From Acidobacteriota bacterium (GTDB taxonomy: Bacteria > Acidobacteriota > Terriglobia > Bryobacterales > Bryobacteraceae): a DNA stretch of 51,295 bases. The stretch spans positions 1-51,295 of the forward strand of contig JAPKYZ010000058.1 of NCBI GenBank assembly GCA_026394055.1, read 5' to 3'. Shown one piece after another: positions 15,491-25,886 of this stretch. Under the pieces are notes generated by a model, which was not told the DNA's origin, made no database searches, and saw only the letters and a program-made list of their open reading frames with translations. Each line of letters begins with the position of its first letter. Position 1 is the stretch's first letter. The position numbers and the translations under genes were made by a program.

Positions 15491-18400
15491 ATGCGTTTCG
15501 CTTTATTGCTCACCGCCATGGGCTCCTGCCTGCTCGCGCAGACAGACCGTGGCACCATCACTGGGATCGTGACTGACGCCGCCGGAGCCGCCGTGGCCGC
15601 CGCCAGCGTCGCGATTACCAACACTGCCACCAACACCACGTTCACGGTCCGAAGCTCGGATCTGGGCGAATATTCAGCGCCCAATCTCACCGTCGGGCAA
15701 TACCGCGTGGAGGTGACGCAAGCGGGCTTCAAGCGATTTGTTCGCGACCAGGTTACCGTTGCCGCGGGCGGAACGGTGCGGGTGGACCCGCAACTGCAGT
15801 TGGGCCAGGTATCGGAATCGATCGAGGTCTCCGGCAGTTCGGTCCAAGTACAGACGGAGAACGTCAAGATCACCACCGCCGTCTCGAACAAGATGGTGGA
15901 TGAGCTGCCGCTGGTGGTGGGCGGTGCGATGCGCAGTGTCTTCAACCTGGTGACCATTGCGGCGGAAAGCAAGGGCGATGGCACTCGCTTGACGCTGGGC
16001 GGCGGGCAGGCCGCGGCTTGGGATGCGACGCTCGATGGTTTGTCGATCACCACCAACCGCTCCGCCGACACGGGCGAGATTGCGTATCTGACGCCGTCGG
16101 TGGACGCGATCACGGAGTTTGCGGTGGACACCAACGGATTCAAGGCCGAGTACGGACAGGCGGGCGGCGGCGTGATGTCGTTTGTCTCACGCTCCGGCAC
16201 GAATCAGTATCACGGCAACCTCTACAACTTTTTCCGCAACGAACGCCTGGATGCGCGCGAGTTCTTTGCCGCCAAGCGCAGCGTGCTGCGCCAGAATAAT
16301 TTTGGCTTGACGGCCGGTGGGCCCATCTCGATTCCAAAGTTGTACAAGGGCGCCAACCGCACGTTCTTCTTTGCCGCCTATGAAGGCTTCCGCAACCGCG
16401 CCGGGTCCAATGACACGATTCTGTCGGTCCCCACGACCGAGATGTACGCGGGCGATTTCCGCAACTGGGTGGATGCGAGCAACCGGCCGCTGGCGATCTA
16501 TGATCCGACGACGACGCGGGCCAATCCCAACGGCAGCGGATCGATCCGCGATGCCTTCCCCGGCAACCAGATTCCGGCCGCGCGCTTCGCCAATCTTTCG
16601 AAACGCATGATGTCGATCGCGCAGCCGATCGCGGTGCCCAATCGCCCGGGCTTGGTGCCCGGCACCGTGGCCTATATCCGGAACAATTACCTGGTGAACG
16701 GCGGCTCCATCCAGAACCCGCAGGACAAGGGCAGCATGCGCGTCGATCACCACATTTCGAGCAGCCAGCGCGTGTCGTTCTTCTACAACCGCACCGAGTT
16801 CAACCAGGCCGTCAGCGCCGGTGGGCCTCCGGGCTTGCCGCTGCCGCTATGGAATGGGCAGGTGCAGGAGTTCCCCACGCGCGCTTATCGCGGCACGCAT
16901 GACTGGACGCTGAACTCACGCATGTTGAACCTGTTTTCGGTGGGCGTCAATAACTTCGACAAGGTCTCCGGTTCGCCCAACGTGGGCGGCAACTGGAAGG
17001 ACAAGGTCTGCCTGGGCAATGTGCCCAACTGCAACAAGAACCTTATGAACGTGGCCTTTAGTGAGTTCACGCAATGGGGCAGCACTTCGCTGAATGGCAC
17101 CTATCAGCCGTCCGTGCAGATCAAGGACGACTTCAGCTGGGTGAAGGGCAAGCACACCATCAAGCTGGGCTACCTGTTCCAGCACCAGAGCGCCGAAGGC
17201 TACGGCGAGCAGGACATCTCGGGCCGCGCGGAGTTCAGCTTTCTGGGCACCAGCGTTCCGGCGGCGACGGGCTTTACCAGCGGCTCCAGCTTTGCCAGCT
17301 TCCTGCTGGGTGAAGCCAACGTGGGCCGCACCGAGACGGAGCGCTATGTTCCGCAGGTCTATCCGTATCACGGCTTCTACGCCCAGTCCGACTGGCGCGT
17401 CAGCCGCAGCTTGACCGTCAACTTTGGCCTCCGCTACGACCTGACGCTGCCCCCCCGGGCCAAGAACGACCAGTACAGCGACTTCAACCCGACGCGGCCC
17501 AACCCGGCGGCGGGCAACATTCCGGGCGCATTGTGGTTTGCCGGCTTTGGCGAAGGCCGTGAGAACACGCGGTCGCTGGTGCCGGGCTGGTATGGGGGCT
17601 TCGGGCCGCGCTTGGGTATTGCGTGGGCGGCCAATTCCAAGACCACGATTCGTGCCGGTTATGGCCGCTCCTTCAGCAAGGTATCGGCGGTGCAGGGCAG
17701 CGGCCACTTCGGTGGCTTTATCGGCCAGTACACGTTCCAATCGCTGAACCAGGGCATCACGCCCGCGTTCCGGTTGGATCAAGGATTGCCGTCGTACCCG
17801 CTGCCGCCGCAGATCAACCCCTCGTTCTCGAACGGCAACAACGTCGAATACTGGCAGGGACAGGAAGCGACGCGGGCGCCGGAGCAGAACTCCTGGACGT
17901 TCTCCATCCAGCGCCAGGTGGGCCGCAATACCGTGCTCGAAGGCTCCTACAGTGGCGTTGTCGGCAGCCATCTGCAGACCGGCGTGCTGAACCTCAATCA
18001 GGTGCCCACGCCGGTCTACAACGACATGGTGTCGCGTTTTGGCGCTACGCAGGCGCTGAACATTCTGCGTGCGGATATTGGCTCCACGGCCGCTGCTCAG
18101 GCGGGCATCCGCCGGCCCTATCCCACCTTCACCGGCAGCGTGGCTCAGGCGCTGCGGCCCTTCCCGCAGTATCTGAACATTCTCACTGGCGTGCACAATG
18201 GCGACAAGAGCGGCCACTCGTCGTATCACGCCATGGTGTTGAAGATGGAACGGCGCATGACGGCTGGGTTCACCTGGCAGTGGAACTACACGTTCTCGAA
18301 GGTGCTGACGGATTCCGACACCTATTTCGCCAACAACGCCGCGGCGCAGGATCAATACAACCGGCGCCTCGAAAAGTCGATTGGCCAGCTGGACCAGACG

Positions 18401-18955
18401 CACGTGGCGAAGTTCTCCACCATCTATGAGCTGCCGTTCGGCAAAGGGCAGCGGTGGGTGAAGTCCGGCATTGGCAACTTTGTGCTCGGCGGCTGGCGCA
18501 TCGCGGCGGTGCAGGTCTATTCTTCCGGCCTACCGATCGCGCTCTCGCGCAACAACCCGTTGCCGATCTTCAACGGCCAGACGCGGCCCTACATCACCAG
18601 CTACGACAACTGGCGTCCGGCCACCAAGGGCAGCGATTTCGACCCGGCCGTCGACCGGTATCTCGACCCCACCGTCTTCCCGGCTCAACCGGCCGCCGAG
18701 ATGGGCAACGCCACGCGCTTCAACCCCAAGCTGCGCAACTTCCCGAACTTGAACGAAGACATCAGCCTGGGCAAGAGCTTCCCGTTCTTTGGCGAAGGCC
18801 GCCGCGTCGACTTCCGGGCGGAGGCGTTCAACGTCTTCAACCGTGTGGTCTTCGGCGGCCCTTCCGCCAACCTCAACTCCAATACCTTTGGCGTCATCAC
18901 CAGCCAGGCCAACACGCCGCGCCGGTTGCAGATGGCGCTGAAGATCTACTGGTAA
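15491..18955 (+). CDS. Oar-like TonB-dependent outer-membrane receptor (carboxypeptidase-regulatory-like domain)
   Basis: The protein is about 1154 residues. The start at 15491 opens the signal peptide MRFALLLTAMGSCLLAQ; the same frame is open back to 14663 but only as antisense of the kinase gene. Residues ~18-105 form a carboxypeptidase-regulatory-like Ig fold (GTITGIVTDAAGAAVAAASV ... YRVEVTQAGFKRF). A plug domain (EYGQAGGGVMSFVSRSGTNQYHG) and a long 22-strand-type barrel end in ALKIYW, the aromatic C-terminus recognised by BAM. Such receptors are abundant in Acidobacteriota and are presumed to import or export large ligands such as glycans or peptides; the ligand is unknown here. There is no TonB box I can point to. 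It converges on another Oar-like gene, with a shared terminator. Confidence 0.93.
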   Translation: MRFALLLTAMGSCLLAQTDRGTITGIVTDAAGAAVAAASVAITNTATNTTFTVRSSDLGEYSAPNLTVGQYRVEVTQAGFKRFVRDQVTVAAGGTVRVDPQLQLGQVSESIEVSGSSVQVQTENVKITTAVSNKMVDELPLVVGGAMRSVFNLVTIAAESKGDGTRLTLGGGQAAAWDATLDGLSITTNRSADTGEIAYLTPSVDAITEFAVDTNGFKAEYGQAGGGVMSFVSRSGTNQYHGNLYNFFRNERLDAREFFAAKRSVLRQNNFGLTAGGPISIPKLYKGANRTFFFAAYEGFRNRAGSNDTILSVPTTEMYAGDFRNWVDASNRPLAIYDPTTTRANPNGSGSIRDAFPGNQIPAARFANLSKRMMSIAQPIAVPNRPGLVPGTVAYIRNNYLVNGGSIQNPQDKGSMRVDHHISSSQRVSFFYNRTEFNQAVSAGGPPGLPLPLWNGQVQEFPTRAYRGTHDWTLNSRMLNLFSVGVNNFDKVSGSPNVGGNWKDKVCLGNVPNCNKNLMNVAFSEFTQWGSTSLNGTYQPSVQIKDDFSWVKGKHTIKLGYLFQHQSAEGYGEQDISGRAEFSFLGTSVPAATGFTSGSSFASFLLGEANVGRTETERYVPQVYPYHGFYAQSDWRVSRSLTVNFGLRYDLTLPPRAKNDQYSDFNPTRPNPAAGNIPGALWFAGFGEGRENTRSLVPGWYGGFGPRLGIAWAANSKTTIRAGYGRSFSKVSAVQGSGHFGGFIGQYTFQSLNQGITPAFRLDQGLPSYPLPPQINPSFSNGNNVEYWQGQEATRAPEQNSWTFSIQRQVGRNTVLEGSYSGVVGSHLQTGVLNLNQVPTPVYNDMVSRFGATQALNILRADIGSTAAAQAGIRRPYPTFTGSVAQALRPFPQYLNILTGVHNGDKSGHSSYHAMVLKMERRMTAGFTWQWNYTFSKVLTDSDTYFANNAAAQDQYNRRLEKSIGQLDQTHVAKFSTIYELPFGKGQRWVKSGIGNFVLGGWRIAAVQVYSSGLPIALSRNNPLPIFNGQTRPYITSYDNWRPATKGSDFDPAVDRYLDPTVFPAQPAAEMGNATRFNPKLRNFPNLNEDISLGKSFPFFGEGRRVDFRAEAFNVFNRVVFGGPSANLNSNTFGVITSQANTPRRLQMALKIYW

Positions 18956-18974
18956 GGCGCAAAGACAAAAGAAG

Positions 18975-19020
18975 CGGCCCGCCGGAAACTGGAGCGTTCC
19001 AGAATCCGGCGGGCCGTTTT
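18975..19020. terminator. Bidirectional intrinsic terminator between convergent receptor genes
   Basis: CGGCCCGCCGGA (18975-18986) pairs with TCCGGCGGGCCG (19005-19016), followed by TTTT. A second stem inside (CTGGA 18989-18993 with TCCAG 18998-19002) makes a nearly continuous long hairpin. On the minus strand the stem is followed by a short CTTCTTTTGTCTTT tract, so it can serve both converging genes. Confidence 0.85.
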
Positions 19021-19044
19021 GCTTTTCAGTCGAGTGCGAGCGAA

Positions 19045-22000
19045 CTAGAACTCGTACCGGAGGCCGAACTGCATTACGCGCGGTTGCGTCAGCAGGCCGT
19101 TGTACTTGCCGAAGGTGCCGCTGCTGCCCACGTCCAGGCTGGCCTGGTTGACGTCGAAGCGGGCGGTGTTGGGCACGTTGAACACTTCCCAACGGAACTG
19201 CATGGAGTGCGATTCCTTGTACGGCATGATGAAGCGCTTGTTGAGGCTCATATCCAGCGACAGGAAGCCCTGGCCGCGGATGCCGTTGCGCTGGCCGATT
19301 TCACCGGCATAGGTGTAGTCGAAGCCGTCACGCGCGGGTTGCGGGTTGGAGAAGATGTTCGGGCCGCCGGAACCATTGATGCCGGGGGCGTTCTTGGTGG
19401 TGGATGGCGCCGGGACCGGGCCTACCTGGGTGGCAAAGCCCGAGTAGTTCCAGTTGGTGGGCCAACTGCCGGAGTTCTGCACGCTGCGCGGCAGACCGCT
19501 GGTAAAGCTCCAGCGGCCGGAGACCTGCCAGCCGCCGATCAGGGCCGTGAGCGCCTTGCCCGCGCCGGACGCGAAGGGTTGGCCTTTGCCGAAGGGCAGT
19601 TCGTAGATGCCGTAGCCGGAAACCGAGTGGCGGATATCGAAATCCGAGACGGAGCGGTTCAGGCGGGCGTTGTAGGGGTTCAGCAGCACGGAGTAAGAGC
19701 CGGCGCCGAAGTCGCTTTCCGCGGCCGAGGTCAAGTCGATGGACTTGGCCAGGGTGTAGTTGAAGTCGAACTCCAGGCCTCGCGCGAAGCGCTTGCGGGC
19801 GGTCCACTGCATGGAGTGGTAGTTGCCCATGCCCAGTGAGCGGTAGGCGAACAGCGACGCGTACTGCGAGTTGAACATCGAGTTGATGCCGACCTTCGGG
19901 CTGCAGGGGTCGCACAGAACGTCGAGCTCGAGCAGCGCGGAGGTGATGTCGGTGGGGTAGGCGGCAATGCCGCTGTAGCCCAAGTCATCATTGCCAGCGT
20001 AGGCCGCCTGGGTGGCGGTCAGGCCGTTGCCCGCCAGTTGCGGGAACATGTTATCCCAGAAAGCATTCGGCTTGATCTGCGACAGCGGCGTGTCTTTGCG
20101 GGCCGCGGCGGCCAGTTCATTGGCTGCCTGATACCAGGTGATGCCGGACTTGGGATCCCGCAGATTGGTGGGCTGCGCCAAGTCGGTCACCAGCAACGAA
20201 CGGCGCGAGAGACGGCCGACGTAGGAGGCCTGGATGTAGAGGCCCTTCGAGAACTCGCGGCCGATCGAGAAGTTCATGTTCATCGTGTAGGGCTGACGGA
20301 TGCGCTGGTCGATCGAGTTCGAAATCGCGAAGCCGTCATCGGGGGCGAAGAAGGGGAACTTGCCGGCCGGGGCGGTGGGGAGAACGCCCGCCGGGATCGT
20401 GTTGTAGCCGGTGAAGCGCGGGTGTGTCCGGAGGTTGGCACTGGCCGGGGACTGGTATTCGGTGGAGAGGCCGGGTGCATTGGAGTCAAAGTTGCGCATC
20501 AGGCTCATACCGAACAGGTCGTAGAACATGCCGAAACCGGCGCGGATGGAGGTCTTGCCGGGGCCGCCGAATAGGAACTTGCTCAAGCCGCTATCGCCGC
20601 CCGGTGAATAGGCCAGCGCGAGGCGGGGTGAGAAGTTCTTCTTCTGCGTTTCATAGAGCGGCTTGGCCTTGGGGTCGCTGCCGAGGATGAAGCCCACTGG
20701 GCCGGCCGCTGACTGCGGCTTGCCTTGATCGGCCAGCACGCCGCGCTGCACGAACCAGTCCTGCAGATCAACCGTGGGCGACACCTGGTAGCCATTGGTT
20801 TCCGAGATCGCCGGGGCCAGCGAGTAGCGCACGCCGGCGTTAACGGTGAGGTTCTTGGTGACGCGCCAGGAATCGTTGATGTAGAACTCAAATTCATCCT
20901 GCTTGTAGCGGCGCTTCACGGGCTGGCCGAAGGCTTGCACCTTGCCGTCGAGCGTGTAGTTGTAGGTGACGTCGCTATAGGAGACCGGTCCCAAGAGATT
21001 GACGGCCGCGGTGCGGTAGGGCGTCGAGAAGCTGGGGCTCAGGTCGGCCGGGCGTAGTGAACCGCCGGTGCCCGCCAGATAGGAATAAGTGACCTCGCCT
21101 TGTGCGTAGGCGTTGGCGTAGTTGGTGGAGTTGTTGCGGATGGTGCGCGCGACGCCGCCAAAGCGGATGTCGTGACGGCCCTTGGTCCAGGCCAAATCCT
21201 CGGTAAATTGATGAACCGGGATGATGCGGGCGATGCCGCGATTGGTGCCCGATAGAGTGGACAGGCCACGGAAAGAAACCCAGGGCGCGCTGACAATCCC
21301 CGTATCCTCATGGCCGGAGCGCGTGTAGCCATAGCGGAACGTGCTGACGAGCGACGAGCTCAACAGCGAAGTCCAGCCTGCGGCGTAGCCTTTGCTATTG
21401 TCCAGGCCCACGGTGTTGGGGGCGGAGCCGGCGAACTGCGGCAAGCCGGGCAGATTGTCGTTCTGCAGATTGCCGCGCCAGAAGACGGTGTTTTTGCCGG
21501 AACCATCGAGAGTGTAGTCAAACTTGGCGATGTAGGTGCTCAAGCGCACCGGCGTCGAGGCCTTAAAGCGATAGCCGGCCGTGTTGTAGCCATCGCCGAC
21601 GGTGTCGTCATTGGGCAGCGGGTACTTGTTCAAGGCGGCCAGCACATTCTGGTTGACGCCCAATCCGGCCGGATCGACGGCCCGGAGCTGTTCCGGAGTG
21701 GTGGTGGAAACGCCACCGGCGCGGTTGATGTAGCGGATCAGCCCTTGGCGCAGGCTGGCGGTGGGCACGGTGCGCACGGCCGAGCCTTGGCTGGCATCGC
21801 GGCGGCCTTCATAGTTCAAAAAGTAGAACAGGCGATTCTTCTTGATCGGCCCACCCAGCGACGCGCCAAAGGTGTTGCGGATCAGCGTCGGGCGCTCCAC
21901 GCCGGAGCGGTTGTTGAAGAAGCTGTTCGCCGTGGTGATGGTGTTGCGGTGGTACTCATACAGCGACCCGTGCATTTCGTTGGTGCCGCTTTTGGTGACC

Positions 22001-22737
22001 AGCGCAATCTGCGCGCCGGAGCCGCGGCCTTGCTCGGCTGTAGGGTTCTGCGTGGTGGTGCGGAACTCCTGCACCGAATCGAGCGTCACGCGCAACACGC
22101 TTTGGAAGGCGTTGCGGGTGTTCTGGTCGTTGACGTCGACGCCATCAAGCGTGATGTTGTTCTGGTCCGGCTTGCTGCCGTTCACGGAGCCGTTCAGGCG
22201 GTCCGCCGTGCCGGGTGCGGAAGTGTTGCGGCCGTACTGGGAGCCTTCGCCAAAGTAGGTGACGCCCGGTTGCAGCGCCAGCAGCGCGGCCGGGTTGCGA
22301 GCCTCAAACGGCAACTGGATGATCGGCCGGGTGCCAATCGCATTGCCCAGCGAAGCATCCGTCGTATTCACCTGCGCGGCCTCCGAGGTCACCGAAACAG
22401 TCTCGGACACCTGGCCCACTTCCAAGGTCAGGGTGACGGTGGCCGGCGTATTGACCAACAGTTGGATATTCTCGACCGACTTCACCGAGAAACCGGGCGC
22501 CTTGCCGGTGAGGCGGTAGGTTCCGGGAACGACCTGGGTGAAACTATACCGCCCGGAGCTGTCGGAAACGGTGGAGCGTTTCACACCGGTTTGAACATTT
22601 GCCAGCTCGACGGCGGCCGTCCCGATCACCCCACCGGTGGGATCGGTGACTGTGCCGTTAAGCGACGAGAACGACTGACCGGTTGCGGCTCCGGCGCAAA
22701 GCGCCAGGAGTCCCAGTATTCGAAAATGCTTGGACAT
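19045..22737 (-). CDS. Oar-like TonB-dependent outer-membrane receptor (1230 aa)
   Basis: The domain order is signal peptide (MSKHFRILGLLALCAGAATG), carboxypeptidase-regulatory-like domain ~25-110 (LNGTVTDPTGGVIGTAAVEL ... YRLTGKAPGFSVKSVENIQ), plug ~125-260 (PDQNNITLDGVDVNDQNTRN, AQIALVTKSGTNEMHG) and a barrel ending in QFGLRYEF with terminal Phe. A GGGGGG Shine-Dalgarno 3-8 nt before the ATG supports the start. It is about 75 residues longer than the convergent paralogue at 15491. Sequence words such as FGKGQ (barrel) and SGTNxxHG (plug) are shared, so they are paralogues, but too diverged for a recent duplication. The ligand is unknown. The 199 bp upstream hold no recognisable element beyond GC-rich hairpins. 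Confidence 0.93.
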   Translation of the reverse strand: MSKHFRILGLLALCAGAATGQSFSSLNGTVTDPTGGVIGTAAVELANVQTGVKRSTVSDSSGRYSFTQVVPGTYRLTGKAPGFSVKSVENIQLLVNTPATVTLTLEVGQVSETVSVTSEAAQVNTTDASLGNAIGTRPIIQLPFEARNPAALLALQPGVTYFGEGSQYGRNTSAPGTADRLNGSVNGSKPDQNNITLDGVDVNDQNTRNAFQSVLRVTLDSVQEFRTTTQNPTAEQGRGSGAQIALVTKSGTNEMHGSLYEYHRNTITTANSFFNNRSGVERPTLIRNTFGASLGGPIKKNRLFYFLNYEGRRDASQGSAVRTVPTASLRQGLIRYINRAGGVSTTTPEQLRAVDPAGLGVNQNVLAALNKYPLPNDDTVGDGYNTAGYRFKASTPVRLSTYIAKFDYTLDGSGKNTVFWRGNLQNDNLPGLPQFAGSAPNTVGLDNSKGYAAGWTSLLSSSLVSTFRYGYTRSGHEDTGIVSAPWVSFRGLSTLSGTNRGIARIIPVHQFTEDLAWTKGRHDIRFGGVARTIRNNSTNYANAYAQGEVTYSYLAGTGGSLRPADLSPSFSTPYRTAAVNLLGPVSYSDVTYNYTLDGKVQAFGQPVKRRYKQDEFEFYINDSWRVTKNLTVNAGVRYSLAPAISETNGYQVSPTVDLQDWFVQRGVLADQGKPQSAAGPVGFILGSDPKAKPLYETQKKNFSPRLALAYSPGGDSGLSKFLFGGPGKTSIRAGFGMFYDLFGMSLMRNFDSNAPGLSTEYQSPASANLRTHPRFTGYNTIPAGVLPTAPAGKFPFFAPDDGFAISNSIDQRIRQPYTMNMNFSIGREFSKGLYIQASYVGRLSRRSLLVTDLAQPTNLRDPKSGITWYQAANELAAAARKDTPLSQIKPNAFWDNMFPQLAGNGLTATQAAYAGNDDLGYSGIAAYPTDITSALLELDVLCDPCSPKVGINSMFNSQYASLFAYRSLGMGNYHSMQWTARKRFARGLEFDFNYTLAKSIDLTSAAESDFGAGSYSVLLNPYNARLNRSVSDFDIRHSVSGYGIYELPFGKGQPFASGAGKALTALIGGWQVSGRWSFTSGLPRSVQNSGSWPTNWNYSGFATQVGPVPAPSTTKNAPGINGSGGPNIFSNPQPARDGFDYTYAGEIGQRNGIRGQGFLSLDMSLNKRFIMPYKESHSMQFRWEVFNVPNTARFDVNQASLDVGSSGTFGKYNGLLTQPRVMQFGLRYEF

Positions 22738-22936
22738 AGACCCCCCTGAAAGCGGACTAATGAGTTAGGTTGCGAACAGGGAGAGACGCTATCCCGGGGC
22801 GCCCAAGCGTTGGGCAGGACCTCCACCGACTAGGTGGATAGTTCATCATTGTGCGCCGGGATGCCGTGCAGTGTCAATTGAGTTTCACCACCAAGCTGGG
22901 GTGAAGTGGCTTCTCCTATAGGCCATGCGCGCTAAC

Positions 22937-23782
22937 TCAAGGGCGCTTGGCGCGGTCGGTGGCCAGCCATTTTAAGGCGAGCTTGGCCTGCGGAAACTTT
23001 TCGGCGGCAATCTTCAAGTGCTGTTCGGCCTGTTCCGGCGCGTTGCCTTGTTGGGCGAGGGTAAGGCCGAGGATAAAGTGGGCGGGGACGGAGGAGCCAT
23101 CCATCATCAAGGCCTTTTCCGCGGATGCCTTGGCATCTTTCACCCGGTTCACATTCAGTAATGCAAAGCCGCGGTTGACCAGCACGCCCACGGCGGAGGG
23201 ATCAATCTCCAGTGCCCGTTCATAGGCCACGACGGCTTCGGTTAGTTTGCCGGCCCGGAGACGCTCATCACCCAGCAGGGCTTGGGCTTCGAAATACTCC
23301 GGGTCTAGCGTTACGGTCTGTTCCAGCAGCTCCAGCGCGGCGGCATGGTCGCCCTTGGCGTAGAGTTTGGTCGACTGTTCCAAGGATCGCTGGGCGTTCT
23401 TGGGGGGCTTGTGCATCAGACGCCGCACCGAGATATGGCCGGCGGGAAAATTGCGGCGCGCGGCCGGAAGGCGGATCTGAAGGGGCAGGTTGTTGTTGGT
23501 GAGGTGCACCGTCTCTTCGCGGATCAAATCGCCACGCAAGGTGGTGACACGGACGTAATAATTGCCGGGCTCAAGATTGCGTACCTCAAACCGCCCATCG
23601 TGATTCAACTGCACCCGGCCCGCCGGCACGTGGTTGCTGGAGACCACTTCCAGAAGCAGGTCCTGAAAGCGGACATACCCATCGGAAACCAGCTCACCGC
23701 GCAGGTCGTCGGCGTGCAACGGCACCATCAGAGGTGAAAATAGAGACAATACGGTACTTAGCAGGACAGCTTTCCTGTTCAT
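22937..23782 (-). CDS. Exported carboxypeptidase-regulatory-like/TPR protein
   Basis: The 281-residue protein begins with a signal peptide (MNRKAVLLSTVLSLFSPLMVPLHA). Residues ~27-110 are an Ig-like carboxypeptidase-regulatory fold (GRVQLNHDGRFEVRNLEPGNYYVRVTTLRG). Residues ~130-275 form four or so TPR units (TKLYAKGDHAAALELLEQTV, FEAQALLGDERLRAGKLTEAV, VLVNRGFALLNVNRVKDA). It is therefore probably a periplasmic or surface protein-interaction scaffold. It has no catalytic motif. It stands about 150 bp from the Oar-like receptor start and is read in the same direction, so a functional link with the receptor is possible but unproven. The 176 bp on its upstream side, to the pseudo-receiver gene, hold nothing I recognise. 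Confidence 0.85.
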   Translation of the reverse strand: MNRKAVLLSTVLSLFSPLMVPLHADDLRGELVSDGYVRFQDLLLEVVSSNHVPAGRVQLNHDGRFEVRNLEPGNYYVRVTTLRGDLIREETVHLTNNNLPLQIRLPAARRNFPAGHISVRRLMHKPPKNAQRSLEQSTKLYAKGDHAAALELLEQTVTLDPEYFEAQALLGDERLRAGKLTEAVVAYERALEIDPSAVGVLVNRGFALLNVNRVKDAKASAEKALMMDGSSVPAHFILGLTLAQQGNAPEQAEQHLKIAAEKFPQAKLALKWLATDRAKRP

Positions 23783-23958
23783 TGTTATTAACTCCTAATT
23801 ATTGTTTTCAGGAAGACTTACAGAGCTTCAAAAGCGGCCAGACAAAGGGTGGCCAAGCCAACATGCATCAACGGGTGCCAGATGGACGACGCCATCCAGC
23901 CTGAAGACGGAGTGAGCAAATCTCACGACTTGAAACGGGGACCCGGATCGCTGGCGGC

Positions 23959-24297
23959 TTATGCCGCCGCACGCGCCAGGGGCCGCTGATGGGACGAGAG
24001 GATCCAACCCAAATGGGTCAGCTCAAACGGGGCAGAACAATAGTCAGCCGCACCGCCATCCAGCGCGTCCAACCACTCGGTGACATTGGAGTGTTGGCTC
24101 ACGACGATGACCGGCAGCCCAGGGTGTTTCCGGCGAACCGCATCCAAATCGCCGGCCGCGCAGAACGCCAAACCGGCTTGATCGGCGGAACAAACGTCCA
24201 CCGCCAACTCACGTAAAACAGCCATCAATTCCACATCAAGCGCCGGTGGCAATGCTGCTAGACACACCTTCTGCTTGAGCGCGGGGGAGGGACTCAT
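23959..24297 (-). CDS. Stand-alone pseudo-receiver (degenerate response-regulator fold)
   Basis: The 112-residue protein fits a single CheY-like fold, for instance VIVVSQHSNVTEWLDALDGGAADYCSAPFELTHL, matching the beta4-alpha4-beta5 part of receivers. However, the segment expected to hold the phosphoacceptor reads AGLAFCAAGD, and the usual beta5 Lys-Pro is Ala-Pro (SAPFE). An acidic pocket is not seen at the N-terminus either. It should therefore not be phosphorylated in the normal way and may act as a protein-binding pseudo-receiver. There is no output domain. It is divergent from ispG with a 252-bp AT-richer gap that contains no gene and may hold both promoters. Family assignment rests on the second half. 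Confidence 0.6.
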   Translation of the reverse strand: MSPSPALKQKVCLAALPPALDVELMAVLRELAVDVCSADQAGLAFCAAGDLDAVRRKHPGLPVIVVSQHSNVTEWLDALDGGAADYCSAPFELTHLGWILSSHQRPLARAAA

Positions 24298-24549
24298 CGA
24301 TTCTTTCCTTTACAAAAACTCAAACCTTGCCATCCGCGAATACATTGCGGGCGAAGCTCTCGTCTGGGAGAAAGAAGCCAGTCGATCAGGGACAGTTAAG
24401 GCTCAAACCGCTTCAGCCTTACTATCTCTGTTCTACATCACAAACGAACAAACTTTCAATCAAAATCCCTTATCTAGGTGATAATTCCCGGCTTTTTAAG
24501 GAACTAGGAATCGCGCTAGACGCCTGATAAACTAGGGGTTGGAGGCAAA

Positions 24550-25791
24550 ATGGAAGCGGCACCGGGTCCTGTGAAAAGAAGATTGTCGGCGGTTGTGAAC
24601 GTGGGTGGCGTCAAGGTGGGCGGCGGCCATCCGATCGTGGTGCAGTCGATGACGAACACCGATACGGCGGATGTGGCCGGAACGGTGGAGCAAACGCTGG
24701 CGCTGGCCAAAGCCGGATCGGAGAAGGTCCGCGTCACCGTCAACACCGATGAGGCGGCCCGCGCGGTGCCCCGCATTGTGGATCTGTTGCGGTTTAAGGG
24801 CTGCGACGTGCCGATCATCGGCGACTTCCACTACAACGGTCACCTGCTGCTGAAGAAGTATCCGGAGTGTGCCCGCGCGCTGGCCAAGTACCGCATCAAT
24901 CCGGGTAATGTGAACATCGGGAAAAAACACGATGACAATTTCCGCACGATGATCGAGACGGCCATCGAATACCGGAAGCCGGTGCGGATTGGGGTGAATT
25001 GGGGGTCACTGGACGGTGCTCTGTTGACGCGGCTGATGGATGAGAATGCCCACTCGCCGGAGCCGCTTGACGCGAAGGACGTCACCCTGAACGCGATCGT
25101 CATTTCGGCCCTCGAATCCGCCGCTGCCGCCGAGCGTTACGGCCTGGGCCACGACATGATCATCCTGTCGGCCAAAGTCTCCGGCGTCCAGGACCTGATC
25201 AAGGTCTACCGCATGCTGGCCCGCAAGTGTGACTATCCGCTGCATCTGGGCTTGACCGAAGCGGGCATGGGGGCCAAGGGCATCGTCGCCACCACGGCGG
25301 CGCTGTCGGTGCTGCTGCAGGAAGGGATTGGCGACACGATCCGCACCTCGCTGACGCCGCTGCCCAATGGCGACCGGACCGAGGAAGTGATCGTCAGCCA
25401 GCAGATTTTGCAATCGCTCGAACTGCGGAGCTTCACCCCGCAAGTCACCGCCTGCCCGGGCTGCGGACGCACGACTTCGACCTACTTTCAGGAGTTGGCC
25501 GACCAGATCCAGACCTACCTGCGCACGCAGATGCCGATCTGGAAAATGGACCACCCGGGTGTCGAGGAGATGAAGGTGGCCGTGATGGGCTGCATCGTCA
25601 ATGGCCCGGGAGAAAGCAAGCATGCCAATATTGGAATCTCGCTGCCCGGCACGTTTGAAGATCCGGTGGCGCCCGTCTATGTCGATGGCAAGCTGGACCG
25701 CACTCTCCGTGGAGATCACATTGCGGCCGAATTTATGGACATGCTGAACAGCTACGTCGACCGGACGTATCCGTCGCTGGTAGCCCAGTAG
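24550..25791 (+). CDS. ispG: 4-hydroxy-3-methylbut-2-enyl diphosphate synthase (IspG/GcpE)
   Basis: IspG reduces methylerythritol cyclodiphosphate to HMBPP in the MEP isoprenoid pathway using a [4Fe-4S] cluster. The 413-residue protein has a TIM-barrel N-terminal part ([40 protein letters not shown]). The cluster-binding C-terminal domain has ACPGCGRT (Cys302, Cys305) and [17 protein letters not shown] (Cys348, with Glu355 as the likely fourth ligand). All key residues are present and the length is normal for the bacterial short form. GGAGG at 24541 lies 4 nt before the ATG. It is an essential housekeeping gene, and the selenoprotein gene follows 95 bp downstream in the same direction. Confidence 0.97.
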   Translation: MEAAPGPVKRRLSAVVNVGGVKVGGGHPIVVQSMTNTDTADVAGTVEQTLALAKAGSEKVRVTVNTDEAARAVPRIVDLLRFKGCDVPIIGDFHYNGHLLLKKYPECARALAKYRINPGNVNIGKKHDDNFRTMIETAIEYRKPVRIGVNWGSLDGALLTRLMDENAHSPEPLDAKDVTLNAIVISALESAAAAERYGLGHDMIILSAKVSGVQDLIKVYRMLARKCDYPLHLGLTEAGMGAKGIVATTAALSVLLQEGIGDTIRTSLTPLPNGDRTEEVIVSQQILQSLELRSFTPQVTACPGCGRTTSTYFQELADQIQTYLRTQMPIWKMDHPGVEEMKVAVMGCIVNGPGESKHANIGISLPGTFEDPVAPVYVDGKLDRTLRGDHIAAEFMDMLNSYVDRTYPSLVAQ

Positions 25792-25886
25792 TTTTTCTTC
25801 CGGCCGCCCGGCGGTAACGTTGGGCGTCTGGCGAACGTTTTTCCACTCTCGGGCTTTGGCCCGATCGTTTTTGATAGGTGAACCCG

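Noticed and set aside
16916..18403. 495-codon minus-strand frame inside the Oar-like receptor
   Set aside because: Arg/His/Val-rich antisense composition without motifs; typical shadow in high-GC DNA.
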